64,000 nucleotides of DNA from the NCBI RefSeq assembly GCF_006714895.1, contig NZ_VFME01000001.1:186001-250000 (forward strand), written 5' to 3'. The first letter of the stretch is position 1. Each line of letters opens with the position of its first letter. Source of the DNA: Gramella sp. Hel_I_59. GTDB lineage: Bacteria > Bacteroidota > Bacteroidia > Flavobacteriales > Flavobacteriaceae. The position numbers were made by a program, and so were the translations under genes. This document shows positions 26,768 through 34,454 of this stretch, piece by piece. The notes beneath the pieces are model-generated. The model ran no database searches. It saw only the letters and a list, made by a program, of their open reading frames with translations, and had not been told where the DNA came from.

Positions 26768-29700
26768 TTAAAAAGTTAAGTTTAAACCTAAAGTATATGA
26801 TCTACTTCTTGGAAAAGAAGAGTAATCTACACCAGGAGTTAGTACATCACCTGAAGTACTTACCTCTGGATCATATCCTGAATAGTTTGTCCAAATATGC
26901 AAATTTCTACCAGCAGCATATACTCTGAATCTATCCAGACCTACTTTTGAAATTAAATCTTTTGGAAGGTTATAACCAATTGTTAAGTTATTCAGTCTTA
27001 CAAATGATCCATCCTCGATTGCCCAGGAGTGAACTACCGCTCCAGCCTGTCCATGACTGGCATGTGACCAGATGTTTTTCCCTTCATTAAGTTCTGCCAA
27101 TTGATCAAGATCTGTCACTACACCTCCAGCTGTTCCTGTGATGCTTCCATCAGTATCGATATAAGTATACCTGTTATCTGTACTCATTGTCTGAAGAAGG
27201 TTACCATACGTCACTCTTCGGAACTGGTTAAATTGAATTTTACCAGTGTTATAAACATCATTCCCATATTGATAATTGAAGAAGATCGAAGCATCAAAGT
27301 TTTTCCATCTTGCGTTGAATCCAAGTCCACCCTGAAAATCTGGAAGAGCATTTCCAATCACCTGGCGGTCATCTGCATTAATCTGTCCGTCGCCATTTAA
27401 ATCCTTCAGTTTTAAAAATCCAGGTCGAATGTCTGTATTTCCAACTACTGCTCCGGAAGAAGGTACTCCTTCGTTCAAGATATATTCCTGAGCAGTTTCA
27501 TCATAAGAAGCGAAATCGTCTTCAGAATAATAACCATCGGTTACATACCCGTAGATATCTCCAATGGTACCACCAACCTGAAGGTAGTAATCATTAATGT
27601 TATTTAAATCTGTACTAGCCCAGTTGGAACGAAAGAATCGCTCATCTGTACCATCAAGTTCTTCAATTCTAGCATCATTTAAACCAAAGTTAAAACTCGT
27701 AGAGAAGGTAAAATCTTCGTTATCTATAATGTAAGCATTCAATCCAAGTTCCAGACCTTTGTTTGAAGTACTACCAACGTTATCCCACTGAGTTTCGAAA
27801 CCAGTGTTATTAGGAATCGCAGATCTCAAAAGAAGATCGTTTGTGGTATTATAATAAACATCAAAACTTCCGTTTACTCTGTCATTGAAAAGTCCAAAAT
27901 CTACCCCGGCGTTTCTTGTTGTTGTAGTTTCCCAAACCAGATCAGGATTGTATAATACATTACTACTTGGTGTATAGTATACGTTATCTACATTCCCAAA
28001 TCCAGGCCCTCTGTTTGTGGTCGCACTAAATAAGAACTGTGTTGCAGTAGCGTCTATACGATCGTTACCAGTCATACCATAACTCAATCTAACTTTCATT
28101 CCTGTAACTACATCTGAATCTTCTAACCACGGTTCTTCATCCATCTGCCATGCAAGTGCAAAAGCCGGAAAAAAGCCTAATCTATTCTCTTCAGAAAATC
28201 TACTGGATTGATCTGCTCTAACTGTCGCAGTTGCGAGATATTTCCCCATAAATTGGTAATCAAGCCTTCCGAAGAAAGACAACCTGTTACTTTCGGTGAA
28301 TTCCTGAGTATCTATACGGTCTACTCTACCAAATGCCATATTCGCAAACAATTCTTCCGGAGTGATCGATAATCTGAAATCTTCAGATCTTACAAAATTT
28401 CTATCACCACCGCTTGAATAAATTTCATGACCTAAAAGAAGATCAAAGGAATGATCATCCAGCGCGTTATACTTGTAGTTTAAAGTATTTAACCATCGGT
28501 ATGAAAATGAAGTTCTTTCATCTCTTTGCCCCAGTGGTAAACTTCCACCGTTGTTAAAAGATTCTCCAGTTAACGGGCCGTAAAATCTTAGGTCTTCTCT
28601 AAAATCTTTAGATGTGGTATAGGTTGTTCTAAAATTTAAGTTGTCTAGAATGTTCCAGTTAATAGCCGCATTTAAAACATAGTCATCTTCCGTACGTTGT
28701 CTCCAATCCTGCTTGGCTAATTCAATAGGGCTAATAAGGCTTAATAAGAACTGTTGAAAATCGTTATCTGCATCTGCGGAATTTAAATCAACTTGCAAAG
28801 CATCTGCCAGACCATTCACCGGTCTTGTTTGCACGGCTTCTTTTATTCCTATTTGGGCATTTCCGGAAGTTCCTGCACCATCTGTTACAGTATTAGTGAT
28901 TCTCGCAGAAATATTTAAATCTAATTTATCTTCAACTAGAGTCTGATTCAACTTGAAGTTAATGGCAGTTCTTTCGTATGCAGAACCTAAAAGTAGACCT
29001 TCGTCCTGGTTATTACTTAAACTCAATCTCATTTTAGTCATTTCAGTACCACCGCTTACAGTAAGGTTATGAAATTGAGAAAGTTTAGGATCTCCAAAGA
29101 GTTCTTCTTGCCAGTCTGTTCCCTCCATATTTCGGTAAAGATCTATATCATCATAAACTCCAAAATACCGTTCGTAATTACGAACATCAGCGTCAGACCT
29201 TAGCCTGGCATACTCGTAATTTGCTAGCGCATACTCATATGGAGACAATACTTCATATTTCCTGTCTGATGGCAGATTATTAAACTGAAAAAAGTTATTG
29301 TAATCTATAGAAACTCTTCCCGCTTCAGCATTCTTGGTTGTAACAACTACAACTCCGTTGGCAGCCTGAGCACCATAAATAGCAGTTGCAGCAGCATCCT
29401 TCAATACGTTAATACTTTCAATATCATTTGGTGGGATATCTGAAATTCCTCCAACAATAAATCCATCGACTACATATAAAGGAGAGTTATCCTGAGTAAT
29501 AGACCCACCACCACGCACTCTAACAGATATTTCAGCTCCAGGCTGACCATCTGCTGTTTGAATATTTACACCAGGTAATCTACCTGCAAGAGCTTCAGCT
29601 GCAGATGCCACAGGAATTTTAGAAAGTTCCTTACTTCCAATTGATGCTACGGCACCGGTCATATCTTCTTTTTTGACTTGTCCATATCCATAATCAACAA

Positions 29701-30082
29701 TCATAACCTCCCCTAATTGATTCATATCCACTTCCATAGTGAGATCAATAGTAGTTTGACCGTTCACAGGAATGTCCTGACTAGTATAACCTACAAAAGA
29801 GAATGATATAACTGCATCATCGCCGGATACAGTCAAGGAATAATTTCCGTCAAAATCGGTTACCACACCGTTGGAAGTCCCTTTTTCTGATACGGTAACA
29901 CCCGGCAACGGACCGTTAGTATCTGCAGCCAGTACAGTACCGGTAATTTCTGTACTCTGAGCGAAAATCACATTCGTACTAAGCAGGATACATGCGACAA
30001 TTAGTGCACGCAGCTTGTACTTCATCCGATTCCCCTGAGTAGCCAGAAAAAGCGAAAACGTTTTAGTAAAAACCTGTTTCAT
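26768..30082 (-). CDS. SusC/RagA-family TonB-dependent transporter
   Basis: A 1104-residue outer-membrane transporter. It has a signal peptide ending 'NVIFAQ', a carboxypeptidase-regulatory-like domain (residues about 45-125, 'ITGTVLAADTNGPLPGVTV'), the plug with 'ALAGRLPGVNIQTADGQPG' and 'SINVLKDAAATAIYGAQAANG' (the SusC signature), and a 22-strand barrel ending in aromatic 'LGLNLTF'. It should import oligogalacturonides made by the PL1 enzyme, powered by TonB. It heads the uptake operon and has a long leader of about 190 bases downstream of its promoter and operator. Confidence 0.96.
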   Translation of the reverse strand: MKQVFTKTFSLFLATQGNRMKYKLRALIVACILLSTNVIFAQSTEITGTVLAADTNGPLPGVTVSEKGTSNGVVTDFDGNYSLTVSGDDAVISFSFVGYTSQDIPVNGQTTIDLTMEVDMNQLGEVMIVDYGYGQVKKEDMTGAVASIGSKELSKIPVASAAEALAGRLPGVNIQTADGQPGAEISVRVRGGGSITQDNSPLYVVDGFIVGGISDIPPNDIESINVLKDAAATAIYGAQAANGVVVVTTKNAEAGRVSIDYNNFFQFNNLPSDRKYEVLSPYEYALANYEYARLRSDADVRNYERYFGVYDDIDLYRNMEGTDWQEELFGDPKLSQFHNLTVSGGTEMTKMRLSLSNNQDEGLLLGSAYERTAINFKLNQTLVEDKLDLNISARITNTVTDGAGTSGNAQIGIKEAVQTRPVNGLADALQVDLNSADADNDFQQFLLSLISPIELAKQDWRQRTEDDYVLNAAINWNILDNLNFRTTYTTSKDFREDLRFYGPLTGESFNNGGSLPLGQRDERTSFSYRWLNTLNYKYNALDDHSFDLLLGHEIYSSGGDRNFVRSEDFRLSITPEELFANMAFGRVDRIDTQEFTESNRLSFFGRLDYQFMGKYLATATVRADQSSRFSEENRLGFFPAFALAWQMDEEPWLEDSDVVTGMKVRLSYGMTGNDRIDATATQFLFSATTNRGPGFGNVDNVYYTPSSNVLYNPDLVWETTTTRNAGVDFGLFNDRVNGSFDVYYNTTNDLLLRSAIPNNTGFETQWDNVGSTSNKGLELGLNAYIIDNEDFTFSTSFNFGLNDARIEELDGTDERFFRSNWASTDLNNINDYYLQVGGTIGDIYGYVTDGYYSEDDFASYDETAQEYILNEGVPSSGAVVGNTDIRPGFLKLKDLNGDGQINADDRQVIGNALPDFQGGLGFNARWKNFDASIFFNYQYGNDVYNTGKIQFNQFRRVTYGNLLQTMSTDNRYTYIDTDGSITGTAGGVVTDLDQLAELNEGKNIWSHASHGQAGAVVHSWAIEDGSFVRLNNLTIGYNLPKDLISKVGLDRFRVYAAGRNLHIWTNYSGYDPEVSTSGDVLTPGVDYSSFPRSRSYTLGLNLTF

Positions 30083-30262
30083 AAAATTAGCTAGTTAAAT
30101 TAATTAGTTCGTGTCTCCATTTAAATTTAATAGAGACATTAGGTTGTTCTCTATACTAATTGCTTACTTAAAATGTTAAAATATGACTATTAGAATTATT
30201 CAAAAAGTAGAATTTGGATTAATAAAGCCTAATTTTAAAGGAAACTCTTAATATTTTAACAA
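30083..30262 (-). other. Leader region of the susC transcript
   Basis: About 180 bases lie between the operator and the susC ATG with no reading frame of note. The stretch is AT-rich with the run 'TTAAAATGTTAAAATATG' on the plus strand. No riboswitch-like or strong hairpin was recognised. The length is longer than the leaders of the other operons here, so post-transcriptional control is possible but not shown. Confidence 0.4.
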
Positions 30263-30284
30263 TGCAATCGATTACGTAAATATA
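30263..30284 (-). promoter_or_regulatory. LacI-type operator and promoter of the susC operon
   Basis: TGCAATCGATTACG is followed directly by TATATTTA on the minus strand, one change from TAnnTTTG, and a perfect TTTG lies 18 bases further up. This is the best promoter match of the set. The operator again covers the expected start point. Confidence 0.78.
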
Positions 30285-30446
30285 TTTATTAATTACGAAA
30301 TACAAAATTTTTCGAATAATATTTTAGTAATTTCCAGTTTTGAGTAAGTTTATTTATAGAATTTCATTGTTAATTAGCCTTATTTTTCAGGAATTACCAA
30401 TATTTATATATCTAAAATTAATTTATTCCGGAAGTTTCAAGTAAAA

Positions 30447-30469
30447 TGTAATCGATAACATTAAAATTG
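30447..30469 (+). promoter_or_regulatory. LacI-type operator before the second LacI gene
   Basis: TGTAATCGATAACA, a variant with one half-site change, lies 28 bases before the ATG of the regulator. TAAAATTG two bases after it could be the -7 box, placing the operator between -33 and -7. This order differs from the other four sites and points to autoregulation. No -33 element is clear. Confidence 0.6.
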
Positions 30470-30487
30470 CAATAGTCTAATAATGCT

Positions 30488-31516
30488 ATGAAGATGAAAC
30501 AACATATGACTTTGAAGGATCTTGCGCGCGAACTGGGGATTTCGCCGAGCACTGTATCCAAAGCGCTTAATGACAGTCCGGAAATTAGTGCGAAAACCAA
30601 GAAAAAAGTAAGAGAGCTCGCAGATCTACTTCAATATTATCCTAATAGCTTCGCGCAAGGTTTAAAATACAAGCGAACAAAAACTTTGGGAGTAATCGTA
30701 CCGGCGATTCTATCTAATTTTTTCTCTATGGTCCTTGATGGTATTGAAGAGAAGGCATCAGAACTTGGTTACAGGATTATTATATGTATTTCTAAAGAAT
30801 CCCTTGAAAAAGAGAAACTAGCTATAGATATGCTTATTAAATCCCAGGTGGATGGTATACTCCTATCTCCTAGCAAAGAAACTCAAGCTAGCTTGAATAT
30901 AAAACATCTGCAGGCTCCAAAGAATTATGGTATCCCAATAGTAATGTTTGACCGGTTAATAAAAGAAATTGAAGCAGATAAAATTTCAATAAATGATTGC
31001 CTTGAAGCAGAACTCGCTACCATGGAACTTATAAAGTCCGGATGCCGTAATGTAGTTTACTTTTCAGGTATGGCAACAACCAGTGTGAATGAGGAGAGGA
31101 AACAAGGTTATAAAAAAGCTATGGAAAACTCTTCAGCAACTGCTCGTATCATCGAAATTGATTTCAGTAAGGATGAAGGAGAAAAATTTAAATCAATTCT
31201 GGAGGAGAACTCGATCGATGGCATCCTGACTTCAGATGAACTTACTACCGTCCAAACTGCAAGAAATGTTCTAACTTGCGGCTACAAAATTCCAAAAGAT
31301 ATTTCAATTATAGGTTTTACGAATGGTAAAATGGGTGAAAACTTTATGCCTTCCCTAACTACAGTTGATCAAAAGGCAAAAGAGCAGGGAGAAATCGCAG
31401 TTCAAACACTTATAGATAGACTGGAAGATAAGTTGCCTTTAGAATCTATCGAATTTATATTGAAAGCAGAAATCATTCACCGGGAATCCACTAAAAATGC
31501 AATGATCCCTATTTAG
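30488..31516 (+). CDS. LacI-family transcriptional regulator, probably autoregulated
   Basis: A 342-residue LacI/GalR protein: helix-turn-helix at residues about 8-28 ('TLKDLARELGISPSTVSKAL'), hinge 'NSFAQGLKYKRT', and effector domain from 'LGVIVPAILSNFF'. It is divergent from susC with about 400 bases between them, and a palindromic operator stands before it. Homology to the LacI protein near the CE8 gene is obvious from the shared spacing of motifs, but the effector pockets differ ('NDCLEAE' against 'LDDYKAG'), so they may read different sugars. It is the better candidate for the regulator of the palindromes, because it carries one itself. Confidence 0.93.
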   Translation: MKMKQHMTLKDLARELGISPSTVSKALNDSPEISAKTKKKVRELADLLQYYPNSFAQGLKYKRTKTLGVIVPAILSNFFSMVLDGIEEKASELGYRIIICISKESLEKEKLAIDMLIKSQVDGILLSPSKETQASLNIKHLQAPKNYGIPIVMFDRLIKEIEADKISINDCLEAELATMELIKSGCRNVVYFSGMATTSVNEERKQGYKKAMENSSATARIIEIDFSKDEGEKFKSILEENSIDGILTSDELTTVQTARNVLTCGYKIPKDISIIGFTNGKMGENFMPSLTTVDQKAKEQGEIAVQTLIDRLEDKLPLESIEFILKAEIIHRESTKNAMIPI

Positions 31517-31866
31517 CAATGTTTAAAGCATCTAAGAAATTATAAGGTTGAAATCCCTGACTCTTCTTTATGAATACTGGATGTATTAATTTTTGTATTC
31601 AATATTCCGTTCTTTTTACCGGTTCATCCTATGTAAACCCTGAGATTCTTTTAAGGGGATTTGTGTTATTGTTATAGTAATGTAATTTAGATGAGATTTC
31701 AGGGTAGTTGCTCAATGAAGTTTCTACACTTTAACTCATTAATAAGAGAAGATCCCAATTTAAGTTCTGCTTTTCTATCTGGGGATTATACACCTGGTTT
31801 CCAAATTAGAGTAAATGAGCATGCTCTATAAAAGACATGTTGTTACTACATTTAAATAGCCCGAAT
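31517..31866. other. Gene-free stretch between LacI gene and tRNA remnant
   Basis: No supported gene. A 46-codon frame from the ATG at 31691 is the only one of any length on the plus strand; it has no recognisable motif and no convincing start context. The stretch may hold the terminator of the LacI gene, but no strong GC-rich hairpin was found. Confidence 0.4.
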
Positions 31867-31894
31867 AAAAAAGCCCTGCATCTCTGCAAGGCTT
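31867..31894 (-). terminator. Rho-independent terminator, original tRNA terminator
   Basis: On the minus strand AAGCCTTGCA pairs with TGCAGGGCTT around a GAGA loop and is followed by TTTTTT. It lies just beyond the tRNA remnant of the left repeat, so it is probably the terminator that served the tRNA gene before the element inserted. Confidence 0.8.
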
Positions 31895-31903
31895 CGGTAT
31901 TTG

Positions 31904-31953
31904 AGTGGTCCCACTTGGGCTCGAACCAAGGACCACCTGATTATGAGTCAGGT
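31904..31953 (-). repeat. Left attachment repeat (tRNA 3' fragment)
   Basis: Fifty bases identical to the right copy, covering the anticodon arm, variable loop, T arm and acceptor 3' strand of the tRNA, then sequence diverges into T-rich DNA. The D arm and 5' acceptor strand are missing, so it is not a working tRNA gene. It marks the left element-chromosome junction. Confidence 0.92.
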
Positions 31954-32061
31954 ATTTTTTAATTTCATATAAAGTCATTTGTTTTCATCTCACTTATATA
32001 CAAGTATTTACATAGTTTCATTTTTCTTTTATCTTCTTATGACGTAGCTTTAATGACAAAT

Positions 32062-32083
32062 TTGTTGTACAGATGTTGTACTA
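32062..32083 (+). repeat. Left arm-type motif near integrase
   Basis: A 22-bp motif made of two tandem TGTTGTAC units spaced 12 bases apart. The copy near the other end of the element has a single base change and the same plus-strand orientation. It also lies in the region just before the integrase ATG, so a bound integrase or HTH protein could repress int. Confidence 0.65.
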
Positions 32084-32094
32084 ATATATTAATT

Positions 32095-33297
32095 ATGGCT
32101 TCACTAAAAACAGTATTGCGAAAAACAAAGTTGAAAAATGGGAAGTATCCTATTGCCTTAAGAGTAACCAAAGATCGTAAATCGAAATTCTTTAAAACTC
32201 CCTTTGAAGCTTTATTGAGTGAGTGGGATTCTAACCAAGGAAGGTTTAATAAGCGTTATACTCAATTTTTAAAGGCCAATAGATTATTAGGTAAAATAGA
32301 AGATCGAGCTCTGGAGAACATTTCAGATCTAGAAATGAGCGAGGAGTACTATTCTCTGGAACAGTTTGAAAGAAAGTTTCGAGTACAGACAAATCCTTTC
32401 AGCAATAGTCTAATAAGTTTTTGGGATGAAATCATTGACGAAATGCACTCAGCTGAAAAAATTGGAAATGCTGATGTAAATGAAGAAACTAAAAGTTCGA
32501 TATTAAAGTTTGCAAAGAAAACTAACCTAGACTTTGGAGATATCACAGTAGAATTCTTGGAGAAGTATGAAGTTTATCTCAGGTCAAGAGGTGGGAATGA
32601 CGGTGGAATTGGTGTCAAGATGCGCGCTTTAAGGGCAATTATTAACCGGGCGATTAAAAGAAACTTAATTACTGACAAAACTTATCCATTCAAACATTAC
32701 AAAGTTTCGAAGCTCAAAAGCCGAGGAGTTAAAAAGGCTTTAAACTTAGAAGAAGTTCAAGCTATCCAGAATTTAGACCTTGGCGATTATACAAATCTTA
32801 TAAATAGTAGGAATTATTTTATTTTCAGTTTTTATACCAGGGGGATGAATTTTGCCGATATGATGAAATTAAAATGGACAGATATTCATTCCGGTAGGAT
32901 TTATTATCAACGATCTAAGACCAAAGGTAATTTCACAATTAAAATTCTTCCTCCTGCACAAGAAATCTTAAACTATTACCAGAGTAATCCACACTATGTA
33001 TTTCCCATTTTACTAAAACCGAACTTAAAACCCAATCAAATAGTTAACCGAAAAAGAAAAGTTTTAAAAAAATATAATAAAGATCTAAGGGAGTTGGCCG
33101 CTATGACTCAAATAAAGAAACCAATTACCAGTTACGTAGCTAGACATAGTTATGCAAACTGCATGAAAAATAGTGGGGCAGCTACCGATATTATTAGTGA
33201 ATCCATGGGACATCAAGATATTAAAACTACAAAGGCTTATTTAAAGGAATTGGACACTTCAGTACTTGATGATGCTAATGAATTATTATTACAATAA
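32095..33297 (+). CDS. int: Tyrosine recombinase (integrase)
   Basis: From the ATG at 'MASLKTVLRK' the product has 400 residues, the usual start and size for Bacteroidota element integrases; an ATG 42 bases upstream would add residues that homologous proteins usually lack and would run through the arm motif. It has an N-terminal arm-binding beta domain (residues about 1-85), a SAM-like core-binding domain (about 105-200) and the catalytic domain. The catalytic residues seen are Arg in 'YTRGMNFADM' near 247, 'YVARHSY' near 348, His in 'MGHQDIKTT' near 371 and Tyr in 'KAYLKEL' near 381. It should integrate and excise the element at the tRNA 3' end. Confidence 0.92.
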   Translation: MASLKTVLRKTKLKNGKYPIALRVTKDRKSKFFKTPFEALLSEWDSNQGRFNKRYTQFLKANRLLGKIEDRALENISDLEMSEEYYSLEQFERKFRVQTNPFSNSLISFWDEIIDEMHSAEKIGNADVNEETKSSILKFAKKTNLDFGDITVEFLEKYEVYLRSRGGNDGGIGVKMRALRAIINRAIKRNLITDKTYPFKHYKVSKLKSRGVKKALNLEEVQAIQNLDLGDYTNLINSRNYFIFSFYTRGMNFADMMKLKWTDIHSGRIYYQRSKTKGNFTIKILPPAQEILNYYQSNPHYVFPILLKPNLKPNQIVNRKRKVLKKYNKDLRELAAMTQIKKPITSYVARHSYANCMKNSGAATDIISESMGHQDIKTTKAYLKELDTSVLDDANELLLQ

Positions 33298-33428
33298 AAT
33301 GTTAGATTATTTTCAATATTCTGTAAATGTGCGGTTTAAATAATGAAAAAGGTTGATCATTGACGAATTAATAAGTAATATTTTGGAATTTTGATCTATA
33401 TTTCCAACAAAATTGATTAATTTTGCTT

Positions 33429-33499
33429 AAAGCCTTTTGGCATATTGAAGGCTCACGCGTTAGCGTGAGAGTTTTGTAGATATGCTTCGGGGCTTTTTT
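33429..33499 (+). terminator. Large hairpin between convergent integrase and DUF3800 genes
   Basis: Nested pairing: AAAGCC with GGCTTT, GCATAT with ATATGC, and an inner perfect stem CTCACGC/GCGTGAG with loop GTTA. Six T follow on the plus strand, so it should end the integrase transcript. The inner stem may also slow transcripts from the other side. Confidence 0.65.
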
Positions 33500-34318
33500 C
33501 TATTTAGGTACACTCCCTTTCGCCTGAAATCTCCAATGCCTATATGGCATACGCCATAGGTTATCAAAATATTCTTGCGTCCCTGTAGTTATTCCAATAT
33601 TAAAATTTGGATAAACACCCCTTATCCTTGTGTTAATATGCTTATAGACCTTATTCTTTGCAAGCGTTCTCTTGCCTCTTTTACCTGTTTCAGGATTTTT
33701 GTTGTCATTTAATTTATTTAATCGATAAGCCATTGCGCCTAGCACAACATCTAAGTATTGCATTATGATATGCTTTTTGGAATCTACTTCATTAATATCT
33801 CTTTCGTTTAATTTTATGTTGGCATCAATAAACTGGGGTAGTAATTGTATTCCATAGAGATATTTTTTGAATTTTGCTTTCCTTTCTGAATTTTCAGGAA
33901 TATTATCCAAGAATAATTCTAAATGGTTTTCCTGGTGTGGTGGCAGAAAACGCAATCCAAAGCAGTGTTTTAAAAACTGATAATACAATAGTAGATATTC
34001 ATTATCTACTTGTTCTTTCGATAAATCAGGTTTCGTAAATCGGTTATCAGTAAACATTATTCGAACTTTAATTTTCCCAGCCTGTACAAAATCCATGAAA
34101 GTATCCATCGCCTGGATATATGATTTATAATTAAAATGGTTGATCTTTTGCCATTTCAATTCAGACGTTTGAAGTTCGTGATCTCTTTTATCTTCAAGAA
34201 CATCTTTGATCAATTCATAGTCTGTACTTTGTAATAATGCTCCCCCGTAAAAATTGGAATAGAACGCACCTTTTTTTACGGATTCATCACAATATATATA
34301 ATAACGTTTTTGATGCAT
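33500..34318 (-). CDS. DUF3800 protein
   Basis: The 272-residue protein opens with 'YYIYCDESVKKG', the acidic motif of DUF3800, which has an RNase H-like fold. Further acidic positions are 'LELFLDNIPE' and 'QYLDVVLGAMAYR', also typical. Family members are found in mobile elements and defence islands; the activity is not established, though nuclease action on nucleic acid is suspected. It lies downstream of the restriction gene in the same direction with a gap of about 136 bases, and is convergent with the integrase. Its proximity to the type III system hints at a shared defence role, which I infer from position only. Confidence 0.78.
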   Translation of the reverse strand: MHQKRYYIYCDESVKKGAFYSNFYGGALLQSTDYELIKDVLEDKRDHELQTSELKWQKINHFNYKSYIQAMDTFMDFVQAGKIKVRIMFTDNRFTKPDLSKEQVDNEYLLLYYQFLKHCFGLRFLPPHQENHLELFLDNIPENSERKAKFKKYLYGIQLLPQFIDANIKLNERDINEVDSKKHIIMQYLDVVLGAMAYRLNKLNDNKNPETGKRGKRTLAKNKVYKHINTRIRGVYPNFNIGITTGTQEYFDNLWRMPYRHWRFQAKGSVPK

Positions 34319-34454
34319 AAATTTAAAGCTTTCTCAATACTTCATAATCTCTTTAGCATTTTAGTTCTACCGATTTGCTCTACAAAATAACTTTGAAGTA
34401 ATAGTATATTCCAATTTTTAAAACCCTTTCAATTTAGCAATTTTTAGTTTCAAC

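Noticed and set aside
31691..31831. A 46-codon reading frame on the plus strand
   Set aside because: No recognisable motif or upstream promoter, and short enough to occur by chance; it may be a gene remnant.
31904..31953. A second tRNA gene
   Set aside because: Only the 3' two-thirds is present; the D arm and 5' acceptor strand are replaced by T-rich sequence. It is the duplicated attachment site.
32053..32094. Longer integrase start at the upstream ATG
   Set aside because: The extra residues (TNLLYRCCTNILI) look unlike integrase starts and are encoded by the repeat motif region; MASLKTVL is the family-like start.
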